From assembly GCF_000220525.1 (NCBI RefSeq), contig NZ_AFPK01000071.1, forward strand, positions 1-64,000: 64,000 nucleotides of DNA. Reading direction: 5' to 3'. Each line of letters begins with the position of its first letter. The stretch's first letter is position 1. The DNA is from Ochrovirga pacifica (GTDB taxonomy: Bacteria; Bacteroidota; Bacteroidia; Flavobacteriales; Flavobacteriaceae). Shown here piece by piece: positions 1-9,086 of the stretch. Under the pieces are notes generated by a model, which worked only from the letters and a program-made list of their open reading frames with translations, had not been told where the DNA came from and searched no databases. A program made the position numbers and the translations under genes.

Positions 1-330
1 GCATCTCCTTGACCATCATTGTCTAAGTCAGCTTGATCTGCGTTAGCTACTGTAGGACAGTTGTCTACGTCATCGTTGATACCATCGTTGTCATCGTCCT
101 CATCACATGCATCACCTTGTCCGTCGTTGTCTAGGTCATTCTGAGAAGGGTTTGCCACCGTAGGACAATTATCAACATCGTCATTCACACCATCACCATC
201 ATCATCATTATCACAAACATCTCCTTGACCATCGTTGTCTAAGTCAGCTTGATCCGCGTTCGCTACTGTAGGACAGTTATCTACGTCGTCGTTGACACCA
301 TCATTATCTTGATCTTGATCAACATCACCA
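1..330 (-). repeat. 108-bp coding tandem repeat (36-residue TSP3 units)
   Basis: The phrase reading GCATCWCCTTG on the plus strand recurs at 1, 109 and 217, exactly 108 bp apart. Each unit encodes about 36 residues with two Asp-rich calcium-binding loops and one DNCP cysteine. Units 1 and 3 are nearly identical over their first 80 bases, unit 2 is more diverged, and unit 3 ends in a different Asp-rich tail where the array starts in the protein. The array continues past the left edge, so copy number is unknown. Confidence 0.85.
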
Positions 331-1787
331 CAATCTAGCACAGAGGTAAAGTCAGCTACAGAAAAAGTTGCAATCTGAGTATAATTGTTCCCCGCTTTTG
401 CCAAGAAAGATTGTTCTTGTAAATTCTCGATAGTGTAAGTCATCGTAAATGATCCTGCTTTGCCATTACCAATACCACTTACATTATCTAATTTAAACCC
501 TCCTTCAAAACCAGCATTTCTTTTATCATTGTTTCCTAGAGACAGAGCTATATTACCGTTAGCATTTCCAGACACAACACGCCAACTTACGTCTGAAAAT
601 GAATTTCCGTCATTAACCTCAACCGAAAAGTGACTTAACTCCTTACAATCTCTACCACTGCAACCGTCATGTTTAACTTCAATTTGTATTGTATAAGTAC
701 CATCAACATTTTCTACAACAGAATTTACCCTAGTAGAAAAACCTCCACCATTTTCTTTGTAATCAGTTTCACAAGACTCATTTCCTCCATTGTTATTTTC
801 ACTAATTACGTTGTTCGCAAAAGGATAATCATGTAACTCTCCATTAGACATTTCAAAAGATTCAACAATTACTTGTCCATCTATATTCCCTGAAGATTTT
901 TTATTAAAGTGAGCTTTAGGAGCAAAAACAGTTCCTTTTACAGTACGTCCGTTACTGGTAAACTCTAAATCTCTAGTGTTGTAAAAATTGAATAAAATAT
1001 ATTTCCCTTCTTGATCTCCAATTCCGTTAAAATTAAACATCTGTGTACTAAAAGAACCAGAAGCATCTACGTTAATGATGACTGGTTTGCTACTAGAAGG
1101 TTTTCCGTTTTCAAACTGCAATGCATTCAAACTATTTAACACATTCCCTGTGGTATTGATGACATTGACTCCATTTTGAAGCGTAATTTTACCTGTACCG
1201 TAGGCAACATTGATAGAAGTTGTAGCTGACATTTCGCTCATCTCCTTAGCATATTCCTCAAATTTATCAAATGCATCATCAAAATCTAACAAATCACTCC
1301 TGTTAACAGAAGACTTAGACTGTTTTACATTTAAGATAATTTTTGGATTTTGATCAATACTAGTAGCACTTTTGTTCACTCTTGTATTGATTCTTTGAGA
1401 AGGATTGTTGGGCATTACATCGTGAATGTAAACTCCTGAATCGTCTCCTAATTTTAAAAACGTATTGCTGTTGATGTTGATATCTCCTCCAACGTTTCCA
1501 AAAATAATTTTTCCGTCTACATACAAACCTACCTCTGTAGATTCTCCGTTTCCAGAATCGACAAAACCATTTCCTGTTCTGTGTGCAAAGCTGTAATTGG
1601 AATTAAAAGTAACATTACCTCCAATGGCACCCGACCCCTCGGAATGCCCTCCATTTAACTTTGCGTCTTTTTTTACAACCAAATCAAAACCCAAAGCAGG
1701 TTCTGTTGGGTTGATTTGCTGTGCGTTTAATAGACAGGTTCCCATTCCTATCCATAAAAGCATTAATACTTTAGTAATTTTGTTCAT
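1..1787 (-). CDS. Secreted choice-of-anchor A protein with thrombospondin type 3 repeats (3' end outside window)
   Basis: The frame opens at ATG 1787 and stays open to the left edge, so the C-terminus is missing. Residues 1-22 form a signal peptide ending in a LLNAQ-type cleavage site. Next comes a choice-of-anchor A domain: [15 protein letters not shown] then GAIGGNV near the start, and [19 protein letters not shown] with HDYPF towards its end. After a beta-rich stretch with paired cysteines, the visible C-terminal part is [13 protein letters not shown]-type calcium-binding thrombospondin type 3 repeats, one per 36 residues. In Flavobacteriaceae such proteins usually end in a T9SS sorting domain, which would lie left of the window (inference). 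Role: a large secreted or surface-attached protein, perhaps adhesin-like; no enzymatic motif is visible. The family assignment rests on recognised motifs, not on a search. Confidence 0.8.
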   Translation of the reverse strand, partial: MNKITKVLMLLWIGMGTCLLNAQQINPTEPALGFDLVVKKDAKLNGGHSEGSGAIGGNVTFNSNYSFAHRTGNGFVDSGNGESTEVGLYVDGKIIFGNVGGDININSNTFLKLGDDSGVYIHDVMPNNPSQRINTRVNKSATSIDQNPKIILNVKQSKSSVNRSDLLDFDDAFDKFEEYAKEMSEMSATTSINVAYGTGKITLQNGVNVINTTGNVLNSLNALQFENGKPSSSKPVIINVDASGSFSTQMFNFNGIGDQEGKYILFNFYNTRDLEFTSNGRTVKGTVFAPKAHFNKKSSGNIDGQVIVESFEMSNGELHDYPFANNVISENNNGGNESCETDYKENGGGFSTRVNSVVENVDGTYTIQIEVKHDGCSGRDCKELSHFSVEVNDGNSFSDVSWRVVSGNANGNIALSLGNNDKRNAGFEGGFKLDNVSGIGNGKAGSFTMTYTIENLQEQSFLAKAGNNYTQIATFSVADFTSVLDCGDVDQDQDNDGVNDDVDNCPTVANADQADLDNDGQGDVCDNDDDGDGVNDDVDNCPTVANPSQNDLDNDGQGDACDEDDDNDGINDDVDNCPTVANADQADLDNDGQGD

Positions 1788-2071
1788 AGTAAAACTAGTT
1801 TAGTTTGTTTCTACCTAATAGTTCGAGCTTGCAAATATAGCACTTAGCATAACATTAGTTTAAAAACAAAGCTTTTAATACTCATTTTATTGACATATCT
1901 AAACAGATGTTTATTTAAAAGTTGACACAAATCAACAAACAGATCTACTTAAATCTACACAAAGGTAACTATAAGCCGTTTTTGTCTTTTTTGTTTTTAG
2001 ACGAAACGCATCAATCTTTAGATGAATGGTAATTTTTGATAACTTTGCACACAATACACAGAACCAAACCC
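1788..2071. other. Divergent intergenic region with rlmN promoter
   Basis: This AT-rich 284-bp stretch separates the leftward surface-protein gene from rightward rlmN. It holds a Bacteroidetes-type -7 element TAACTTTG at 2040-2047, placed about 25 bases before the rlmN ATG at 2072. No clear TTTG -33 partner is visible at the usual spacing. Nothing else gene-like was seen. Confidence 0.5.
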
Positions 2072-3106
2072 ATGTCCAAAAAAGATATTAGAGCGCTTAC
2101 CAAAGACCAACTACGCGATTTTTTTGTTTCGCAAGGAGACAAAGCTTTTAGAGGGAATCAAGTTTACGAATGGCTGTGGTCTAAATCCGCTCACAAGTTT
2201 GAAGACATGACCAACATTTCTAAAAAAACAAGAGAAATTCTGGAAGAGAATTTTGTGATTAATCATATTGAGGTAGACAACATGCAACGTAGTAGCGATG
2301 GTACCGTTAAAAACGCAGTAAAACTTCACGATGGTTTGATTGTAGAATCTGTATTAATTCCAACCGAATCTAGAACCACCGCTTGTGTATCTAGTCAAGT
2401 AGGTTGTAGTTTGGACTGCGAGTTTTGTGCAACTGCTAGATTAAAGCGCATGCGTAACCTTAATGCTGATGAAATTTTCGATCAGGTTTCTGCCATCAAC
2501 CAAGAAAGTTTATTGTACTACAACCACAAGCTTTCCAATATTGTATACATGGGTATGGGAGAACCTTTGATGAATTACAATAACGTTATCAAATCCATTG
2601 AAAAAATTACTAGCGAAGAAGGTTTAGGAATGTCTCCAAAAAGAATTACAGTCTCTACTTCTGGGCTTCCGAAGATGATTAAGAAATTAGCAGATGACGA
2701 AGTAAAATTCAACTTAGCTGTTTCTTTACACTCAGCTATAGAGGAGACTCGAAACAAAATTATGCCTTTTTCTAAAAATTTCCCACTGACAGATTTACGC
2801 GAATCTTTAGAATACTGGTACAACAAAACCAACAGCAGGGTTACTTACGAATATGTTATTTGGAAAGACATCAATGACAAGCAAGAAGACATCAATGCAT
2901 TGGTTAAATTCTGTTCTTACATTCCATGTAAAGTCAACTTAATTGAATACAACCCTATTGACGATGGCGAATACCAACAAGCCAGTTCCAAAGCTACCGA
3001 TGCTTATATGCATACTCTTGAAAAAAATGGAATTGTGGTTAACGTTCGCCGTTCTCGCGGAAAAGATATTGATGCTGCTTGTGGGCAATTGGCGAATAAA
3101 AGCTAA
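2072..3106 (+). CDS. rlmN: RlmN, dual-specificity 23S rRNA/tRNA adenosine-C2 methyltransferase
   Basis: This radical-SAM enzyme methylates C2 of A2503 in 23S rRNA and A37 in some tRNAs. With the start at ATG 2072 (MSKKDIRAL) the protein has 344 residues, a normal length. The radical-SAM cluster motif CX3CX2C is C112/C116/C119. C105 and C337 (in AACGQL near the C-terminus) sit where the two catalytic cysteines of E. coli RlmN (C118, C355) would align. GMGEP follows as the SAM-binding segment. An in-frame TTG at 2036 would add 12 residues, but a -7 promoter element covers 2040-2047, which argues for 2072. It stands alone, upstream of the thiamin riboswitch. Confidence 0.95.
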   Translation: MSKKDIRALTKDQLRDFFVSQGDKAFRGNQVYEWLWSKSAHKFEDMTNISKKTREILEENFVINHIEVDNMQRSSDGTVKNAVKLHDGLIVESVLIPTESRTTACVSSQVGCSLDCEFCATARLKRMRNLNADEIFDQVSAINQESLLYYNHKLSNIVYMGMGEPLMNYNNVIKSIEKITSEEGLGMSPKRITVSTSGLPKMIKKLADDEVKFNLAVSLHSAIEETRNKIMPFSKNFPLTDLRESLEYWYNKTNSRVTYEYVIWKDINDKQEDINALVKFCSYIPCKVNLIEYNPIDDGEYQQASSKATDAYMHTLEKNGIVVNVRRSRGKDIDAACGQLANKS

Positions 3107-3212
3107 ACATTATAGTTTTCATAAACTATTTCAATCAGTTCTAAACAGAACTAAAACCTCCTAAAATCACAGACTTAACATTTTTTTTATAACTTAGCAT
3201 TCGATAAGCTTT

Positions 3213-3331
3213 AGGGGTGTCGATTTTGAATTTAAAGATTCAATACTTAAAGATTGAAAAATCTTGAATAATAACCGACTGAGAATTACCCTTTGAACCT
3301 GAATAAGTTAGCACTTACGTAGGAAAAAGCA
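3213..3331 (+). promoter_or_regulatory. TPP riboswitch (THI element)
   Basis: The aptamer shows the expected order of conserved blocks: AGGGGTG at 3213-3219, a variable P3 arm around 3225-3275, CTGAGA at 3279-3284, ACCCTTTGAACCTGA at 3288-3302, then GTTAGCACTTACGTAGGAA leading to the closing strand near 3331. It lies directly upstream of thiS-thiC, the standard target of thiamin pyrophosphate feedback. An intrinsic terminator begins at its 3' edge, so it most likely acts by premature termination when TPP is bound. A TAACTTAG sequence near 3190 may be its -7 element. Confidence 0.95.
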
Positions 3332-3352
3332 AGGTCGCAGACCTTTTCTTTT
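3331..3352 (+). terminator. Riboswitch expression-platform terminator
   Basis: AAGGTC-gca-GACCTT forms a 6-bp stem immediately followed by TTCTTTT. It starts at the last bases of the TPP aptamer, so the aptamer closing stem and this hairpin can compete, giving ligand-controlled termination before thiS. Confidence 0.8.
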
Positions 3353-3442
3353 ATGACAACTGTAACGCAAAAACTGAGCGTATTACATAGTTCAAAATTC
3401 AAGCAAGTTTCTCTTGCAAAGGTTATCAACATAAATGTTTAA
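3353..3442 (+). other. Possible 29-codon leader ORF between riboswitch and thiS
   Basis: An ATG falls directly after the U-tract of the terminator and opens a frame of 29 codons (MTTVTQKLSVLHSSKFKQ...) ending at TAA 3440-3442. It has no recognisable relative and no clear ribosome binding site. It could be a short translated leader, or simply the untranslated region between riboswitch and thiS. Confidence 0.2.
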
Positions 3443-3469
3443 ATTATTGAATCTTTTAATCATTCAACA

Positions 3470-3673
3470 GTGATAACAATTAAAATAAACAATCAATCCA
3501 AAGAAATTTCAGAAAATAGTTCTGTGGCCAATTTGCTATCCGAATTAAATCAGCCTGAAAATGGAATTGCTGTAGCCATCAATCAACAAATCATCACTAA
3601 AACAGATTGGGAAACCAAAGAAATTTCTGATGGAGATGATATTTTGATTATACAAGCTACACAAGGAGGATAA
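3470..3673 (+). CDS. thiS: ThiS sulfur-carrier protein
   Basis: ThiS carries sulfur as a C-terminal thiocarboxylate and donates it to ThiG during thiazole synthesis. The 67-residue protein has the ubiquitin-like beta-grasp pattern and the mandatory Gly-Gly C-terminus (QATQGG). ThiF, which adenylates that terminus, is the last gene of the same operon. The start is GTG at 3470; the downstream sequence MITIKINNQ is the usual flavobacterial ThiS start and no ATG is available. It is the first gene after the TPP riboswitch. Confidence 0.93.
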   Translation: MITIKINNQSKEISENSSVANLLSELNQPENGIAVAINQQIITKTDWETKEISDGDDILIIQATQGG

Positions 3674-5644
<1,971 letters not shown>

Positions 5645-5734
5645 TCAATATACAATTAGCAATGTACAATTAACAATTTTATTGGTGTGCATTGCTAATT
5701 GACAATTGTTCATTGTTAACTACTAATTGTAAAA
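5645..5734 (+). repeat. thiC-tenI spacer built of CAATT-type words, inverted repeat
   Basis: A perfect 12-bp inverted repeat, CAATTAGCAATG at 5653-5664 and its complement at 5690-5701, encloses 25 bases. The rest is made of variants of the same word (ACAATTAACAATT, GACAATTGTTCATTG, TACTAATTG). The same words reappear at 6324-6351 and 6724-6756. Confidence 0.8.
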
Positions 5735-6346
5735 ATGATTGTTTTAATCGCACCCGAAACAGACATTCCTAACGAACTTGAAATACTCAACCAGTTATTT
5801 CAAGAAGGATTGCAGTTTTTTCATTTGCGAAAACCGAATAAGAATTACAAGGAACATTGTGCATATCTACATCAAATCGATGCAAAATATCACAATAGAA
5901 TCGTAACGCATTATTTTCATGAATTGATAAATGAATTTGATTTAAAAGGAATTCATTTTCAGGAACAAAAACGTAGAGACTGTTTAAATACACCAAGCGA
6001 TTATTTTGTAAAATTTAATAATATGTATGGCAAAACTATCAGTAGCTCTTTTCACGAACCTGAAGAAGTAGAACAATGTGATTTTGAATTCGATTACCAT
6101 TTGCTGAGCCCGGTATTTTCATCTATTTCCAAACAAGGATATGAAGGTCGAGGTTTTGATGTAAATCATATCAACAAACTGATTATAGGAATGGGAGGAG
6201 TAACAACCGACAATTTATCTGAATTTGACAAATTAGGTTTCAAAGGAGTTGGAGTTTTGGGAGGTATTTGGAAAAGCAAATCGCCTATTGAAGATTTTGT
6301 TAAAATGCAAGCATTTTTCAATGCACAATTAACAGAGAACAATTAA
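5735..6346 (+). CDS. tenI: TenI-like thiazole tautomerase (ThiE paralog)
   Basis: This 203-residue TIM-barrel protein belongs to the ThiE/TenI superfamily. It resembles TenI more than ThiE: it has a SSSFHEPEEVE stretch where TenI has a conserved His after Ser, then LLSPVFSSISKQGYEGRG, matching the TenI GHVF...SKxGxxGRG pattern. It lacks the ThiE INDxxxLA and GxHLGQxD phosphate/HMP-binding signatures. Expected role: aromatisation of the ThiG thiazole product. A canonical thiE is present at 7929, which supports the split. The last residues (QLTENN and stop) are encoded by the CAATTAACA repeat word. Function is inferred from motifs. Confidence 0.75.
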   Translation: MIVLIAPETDIPNELEILNQLFQEGLQFFHLRKPNKNYKEHCAYLHQIDAKYHNRIVTHYFHELINEFDLKGIHFQEQKRRDCLNTPSDYFVKFNNMYGKTISSSFHEPEEVEQCDFEFDYHLLSPVFSSISKQGYEGRGFDVNHINKLIIGMGGVTTDNLSEFDKLGFKGVGVLGGIWKSKSPIEDFVKMQAFFNAQLTENN

Positions 6347-6359
6347 CAATTCAAATAAC
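6324..6359 (+). repeat. CAATTAACA words across the end of tenI and its spacer
   Basis: CAATTAACA occurs twice in tandem (about 6326-6334 and 6340-6348), joined by GAGAA. The first copy and the stop codon lie inside tenI; the second runs into the 13-base gap before the next start. Same word family as 5645-5734. Confidence 0.65.
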
Positions 6360-6719
6360 GTGTCCGACAATATAATTTTAAATAAGACGTATCAATTTGC
6401 AGTTCAAGCTGTAAAACTCTCACAATATTTAGTTGATGAGAGAAAAGAGTACGTTTTATCAAAACAAATATTACGTTCGGGAACTTCCATTGGAGCTAAT
6501 ACAGAAGAAGCAATAGGTGGATTTTCAAAAAAAGATTTCATCTATAAATTAAACATAGCATACAAAGAAGCCAGAGAAACAAAATACTGGTTAAGAATCC
6601 TTAAAGACACAGGGTATATTGAAAATGAAGAATTTGAAAAGTTATTTGATGAACTTGAACAAATTTTGAAAATACTATTCACAATTATCAAAAAATCAAA
6701 AGAAAATGGAGATAGATAA
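6360..6719 (+). CDS. Four-helix bundle protein (23S rRNA intervening-sequence protein family)
   Basis: A 119-residue all-helical protein of the family named after ORFs in 23S rRNA intervening sequences. It shows the family core: YQFAVQAVKLSQYL, LSKQILRSGTSIGANTEEA, then YKLNIAYKEARETKYWL. The start is GTG 6360. It overlaps thiD by 14 bases, so it is translated as part of the thiamin operon. No thiamin-related activity is known for the family; related folds serve as nucleic-acid-binding or accessory proteins (Avd of retroelements). A second family member lies at 7536. No rRNA is near. Its role here is unknown. Confidence 0.85.
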   Translation: MSDNIILNKTYQFAVQAVKLSQYLVDERKEYVLSKQILRSGTSIGANTEEAIGGFSKKDFIYKLNIAYKEARETKYWLRILKDTGYIENEEFEKLFDELEQILKILFTIIKKSKENGDR

Positions 6720-7533
6720 GATTGATAATTGCACATTGCCAACTGCTAATTGTATACTGACTATCGCAGGACATGACCCGTCTGGTGGTGCTGGACTCAC
6801 TTCAGATATCAAAACGTTTGAAGCACATGGTTTGTATGGACTTTCAGTTTGCACTGCTGTTACTGTTCAGAACGATATTGATTTTAAAGAATGTATTTGG
6901 GTTGAAAAAGATTTGATTATAGCTCAAGTAGAAACCTTGTTCGACCGTTTTGAAATTTCTGTCGTCAAAATTGGCATCATCAAATCCTGGCAAGCATTGC
7001 TTGATATTTTATCACTATTGCACCGTTTAAATTCAGATATAAAAATCATTTTAGACCCAATTATCAAAGCAACAGCAGGTTTTGATTTTCATTCAACCGA
7101 AAACCAAGATTTATTAGATAAAATATGGGAAAAATGTTTTCTTATCACTCCTAATTACGATGAGATTCAGCTTTTATACCCCGAAAAAGATATTGAAGAT
7201 ACCATTGAACACATTGCTGGTAAAACCAATATTTATTTAAAAGGCGGACACAGAACAGATAAAAAGGGAACGGATGAATTGTACCATAGCGGAATTGTAA
7301 TGGTCAATATTCTTCCAAATGCGGATAAAGTTTTTGATAAGCATGGGAGCGGTTGTGTGTTATCATCATCCTTAGCTTGTAATATTGCTTTAGAAATGGA
7401 ATTAGAGGATGCATGCCGAGAAGCTAAACTTTACACTGAAGAATTTTTGAATTCTAATGAATCGTTATTAGGAACACACAAAGGAATTCAGAATGTAGGA
7501 GTTAAGGAATCAGAATTTGATAAAAATTTATAG
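6706..7533 (+). CDS. thiD: ThiD, HMP/HMP-phosphate kinase
   Basis: ThiD phosphorylates hydroxymethylpyrimidine and its monophosphate to the pyrophosphate used by ThiE. The 275-residue ribokinase-fold protein has the ThiD N-terminal core ILTIAGHDPSGGAGLTSDIK at residues 17-36, the substrate segment GLYGLSVCTAVTVQN, and the C-terminal anion hole DKHGSGCVLSS. The ATG lies inside the preceding gene (14-base overlap). Residues 7-17 (DNCTLPTANCI) are a non-conserved extension encoded by a CAATT-type repeat word. The in-frame TTG at 6736 is a possible alternative start that would remove most of it. Confidence 0.92.
   Translation: MEIDKIDNCTLPTANCILTIAGHDPSGGAGLTSDIKTFEAHGLYGLSVCTAVTVQNDIDFKECIWVEKDLIIAQVETLFDRFEISVVKIGIIKSWQALLDILSLLHRLNSDIKIILDPIIKATAGFDFHSTENQDLLDKIWEKCFLITPNYDEIQLLYPEKDIEDTIEHIAGKTNIYLKGGHRTDKKGTDELYHSGIVMVNILPNADKVFDKHGSGCVLSSSLACNIALEMELEDACREAKLYTEEFLNSNESLLGTHKGIQNVGVKESEFDKNL
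6724..6756 (+). repeat. CAATT-type repeat word inside the thiD 5' coding region
   Basis: The sequence GATAATTGCACATTGCCAAC followed by TGCTAATTG matches the words of the thiC-tenI spacer (AATTGCTAATTG, CATTGCTAATTG). It encodes the non-conserved residues just before the ThiD core. This is the third appearance of the family within 1.1 kb. Confidence 0.65.
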
Positions 7534-7535
7534 CT

Positions 7536-7904
7536 ATGGAAAAGACAAACACATTTCAAGATTTAATTGTTTGGCAAAAGGGACATGAATTTGTTCTTGA
7601 GGTATACAAGTTAACGAAACAATTTCCAAAAGAAGAAATATATGGTTTAACTTCTCAGTTTAGGAGAGCAGCTATTTCAATCACTGCAAATATTTCTGAA
7701 GGTTATAAAAGAACTAGCAATAAAGAGAAATTACGTTTTTATAATATAGCACAAGCATCATTGGAAGAATGTAGATATTCCCTAATTCTTTCTAACGATC
7801 TAAACTATATGAATTCAAATACACAACAAATAAAACTAATTGAGGAAGTCAGTAAACTTTTAAACGGATACTGCAAGAGCATTCTTAACTCCTTAAATTC
7901 TTAA
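7536..7904 (+). CDS. Four-helix bundle protein, second copy (23S rRNA intervening-sequence protein family)
   Basis: This 122-residue helical protein starts two bases after the thiD stop. It carries the family signatures FQDLIVWQKGHEFVLEVY, FPKEEIYGLTSQFRRAAISI, NISEGY and FYNIAQASLEECRYSL. It belongs to a different branch from the neighbour at 6360: it has the IVWQKG and FPKEE motifs, which that protein lacks. This suggests two independent arrivals rather than a local duplication. The C-terminus ILNSLNS and stop are encoded by the TTAACTCC-type repeat word. Its function in the thiamin operon is unknown. Confidence 0.85.
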   Translation: MEKTNTFQDLIVWQKGHEFVLEVYKLTKQFPKEEIYGLTSQFRRAAISITANISEGYKRTSNKEKLRFYNIAQASLEECRYSLILSNDLNYMNSNTQQIKLIEEVSKLLNGYCKSILNSLNS

Positions 7905-7928
7905 CTACTGAACCACCTATCCATAACA
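7878..7928 (+). repeat. TTAACTCC words across the end of the four-helix gene and the spacer before thiE
   Basis: ATTCTTAACTCC, TTAAATTCTTAACT and related pieces begin within the last eight codons and continue past the stop at 7902-7904. The same word recurs at 9020-9070, 9868-9990 and, in reverse, in the GatB-AspRS linker. Confidence 0.65.
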
Positions 7929-8570
7929 ATGATCAACAAACTACACTACATATCACAAGGAGCAAATCCAAAAGAGCATCTAGAGAACATACAGCAAGCA
8001 TGTCAATCTGGAGCTGAGTTGGTACAATTGCGTTTGAAGAACTTATCAGACAAAAAGATTTTAAAAGCAGCAGAAGAAGCCAGAGAAATCACCAACCATT
8101 ACCAAACAAGACTGATTATTAACGATCATTATAAGATTGGTAAAGCCATCAAAGCAGATGGTATTCATTTAGGTTTGACAGATACAAATCCAATCATCGC
8201 TAGAAAAGAATTGTACTCATGGCAAATCATTGGCGGAACTGCAAATACACTTCAAAACTGTCAACAAAGAATTGAAGAAAAGGTAGATTATATCGGTTTA
8301 GGGCCTTTTAGATTTACCAATACCAAAGACAATTTAAGTCCTGTATTGGGAAAAGAAGGTTATTTGACCATTTTAGAAGAGTTAAAAAATAATACTCCAA
8401 TCATCGCTATTGGGGGGATTACTTTAGAAGATATACCTGAATTATTGACGACTGGAATTCATGGAATTGCTATTTCTGGTGAAATCACTAGAGATTTTAA
8501 TAAAATCAATCAGATTCATCAACTATTAAAAACAGGAAGCTCACAAGAGCAACATTATAAATTTGACTAA
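7929..8570 (+). CDS. thiE: ThiE, thiamin-phosphate synthase
   Basis: ThiE couples HMP pyrophosphate with thiazole phosphate to give thiamin phosphate. The 213-residue TIM-barrel protein has all the expected blocks: LVQLRLKN, LIINDHYKIGKAIKADGIHLGLTD, GPFRFTNTKDNLSPVLG and IIAIGGI. It is therefore the canonical synthase, in contrast to the TenI-like paralog at 5735. It follows a repeat spacer and precedes the DUF1801 gene by 11 bases. Confidence 0.94.
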   Translation: MINKLHYISQGANPKEHLENIQQACQSGAELVQLRLKNLSDKKILKAAEEAREITNHYQTRLIINDHYKIGKAIKADGIHLGLTDTNPIIARKELYSWQIIGGTANTLQNCQQRIEEKVDYIGLGPFRFTNTKDNLSPVLGKEGYLTILEELKNNTPIIAIGGITLEDIPELLTTGIHGIAISGEITRDFNKINQIHQLLKTGSSQEQHYKFD

Positions 8571-8581
8571 AACCAAGAAAA

Positions 8582-8989
8582 ATGGCCAACAAGACCCAAC
8601 CTACACAAGCTAGCGTTGTTGATTTTTTAAACAACGTTGAAAAAGAACAAAAGAGGAAGGATTCTTTTGAGATTTTAGCCATGATGGAATCTTTGACAGG
8701 TGAAAAACCTGTAATGTGGGGAGAGAGTATTGTTGGATTTGGTCAATATAGATATAGAACAAAATCAGGTTGTGAAGACAATTGGTTCATCTGTGGATTC
8801 TCTCCTAGAAAAGCCAATATTTCTATGTATTTAATGGGCTGTGACATCAAACAAAGTCAAGACTTATTAGATAAATTAGGAAAACATAAAACTGGTGTAG
8901 GATGTTTATACATCAACAAATTAGCAGATGTGGATACAGACGTTTTAAAAGAGATTATACAAAGAACAATTTTAAAAGTTAAGAAGTAA
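8582..8989 (+). CDS. DUF1801 (YdhG/frataxin-like fold) protein
   Basis: A 135-residue small protein with DUF1801 features: an N-terminal helix (VDFLNNVEKEQKRKDSFEILAMME), then VMWGESIVGFGQYRYRTKSG, FICGFSPRKANISMYLMG, and a C-terminal segment GCLYINKLADVDTDVLKEII. Members adopt a fold likened to frataxin/YjbR, but their biochemistry is poorly defined. It sits between thiE and thiG with no promoter of its own visible. Two operon products, ThiC and ThiH, need 4Fe-4S clusters, so a supporting role in cluster supply is possible, but this is speculation. Confidence 0.8.
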   Translation: MANKTQPTQASVVDFLNNVEKEQKRKDSFEILAMMESLTGEKPVMWGESIVGFGQYRYRTKSGCEDNWFICGFSPRKANISMYLMGCDIKQSQDLLDKLGKHKTGVGCLYINKLADVDTDVLKEIIQRTILKVKK

Positions 8990-9086
8990 AGTAGTATGGC
9001 TCGTAAACGAGCAGGAGTTAAGGATTCTAACACATCCAAACTCCTTAACTCCTAGAATTCTTAACTCCCTAACCACTCAATAAAAT
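8990..9086 (+). repeat. DUF1801-thiG spacer: perfect mini-hairpin plus TTAACTCC inverted words
   Basis: GCTCGT-aa-ACGAGC is a perfect stem at 8999-9012. It is followed by GGAGTTAAGGATTCTAA and, after a short loop, the opposite-strand version CTAGAATTCTTAACTCC (15 of 17 paired). A close relative of the mini-hairpin, GCTCG-tttg-CGAGC, sits in the next spacer at 9945-9958. Confidence 0.75.

Noticed and set aside
1-330. CRISPR-like array at the left edge
   Set aside because: The 108-bp period is fully coding, in frame, and encodes Asp-rich thrombospondin type 3 units.
5735-6346. Second copy of thiE
   Set aside because: The synthase motifs INDxxxLA and HLGQxD are missing, while TenI-type motifs are present, so a tautomerase is more likely.
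6360-7904. Diversity-generating retroelement, because Avd belongs to the same fold family
   Set aside because: No reverse transcriptase, template repeat or variable repeat is present near the two four-helix genes.
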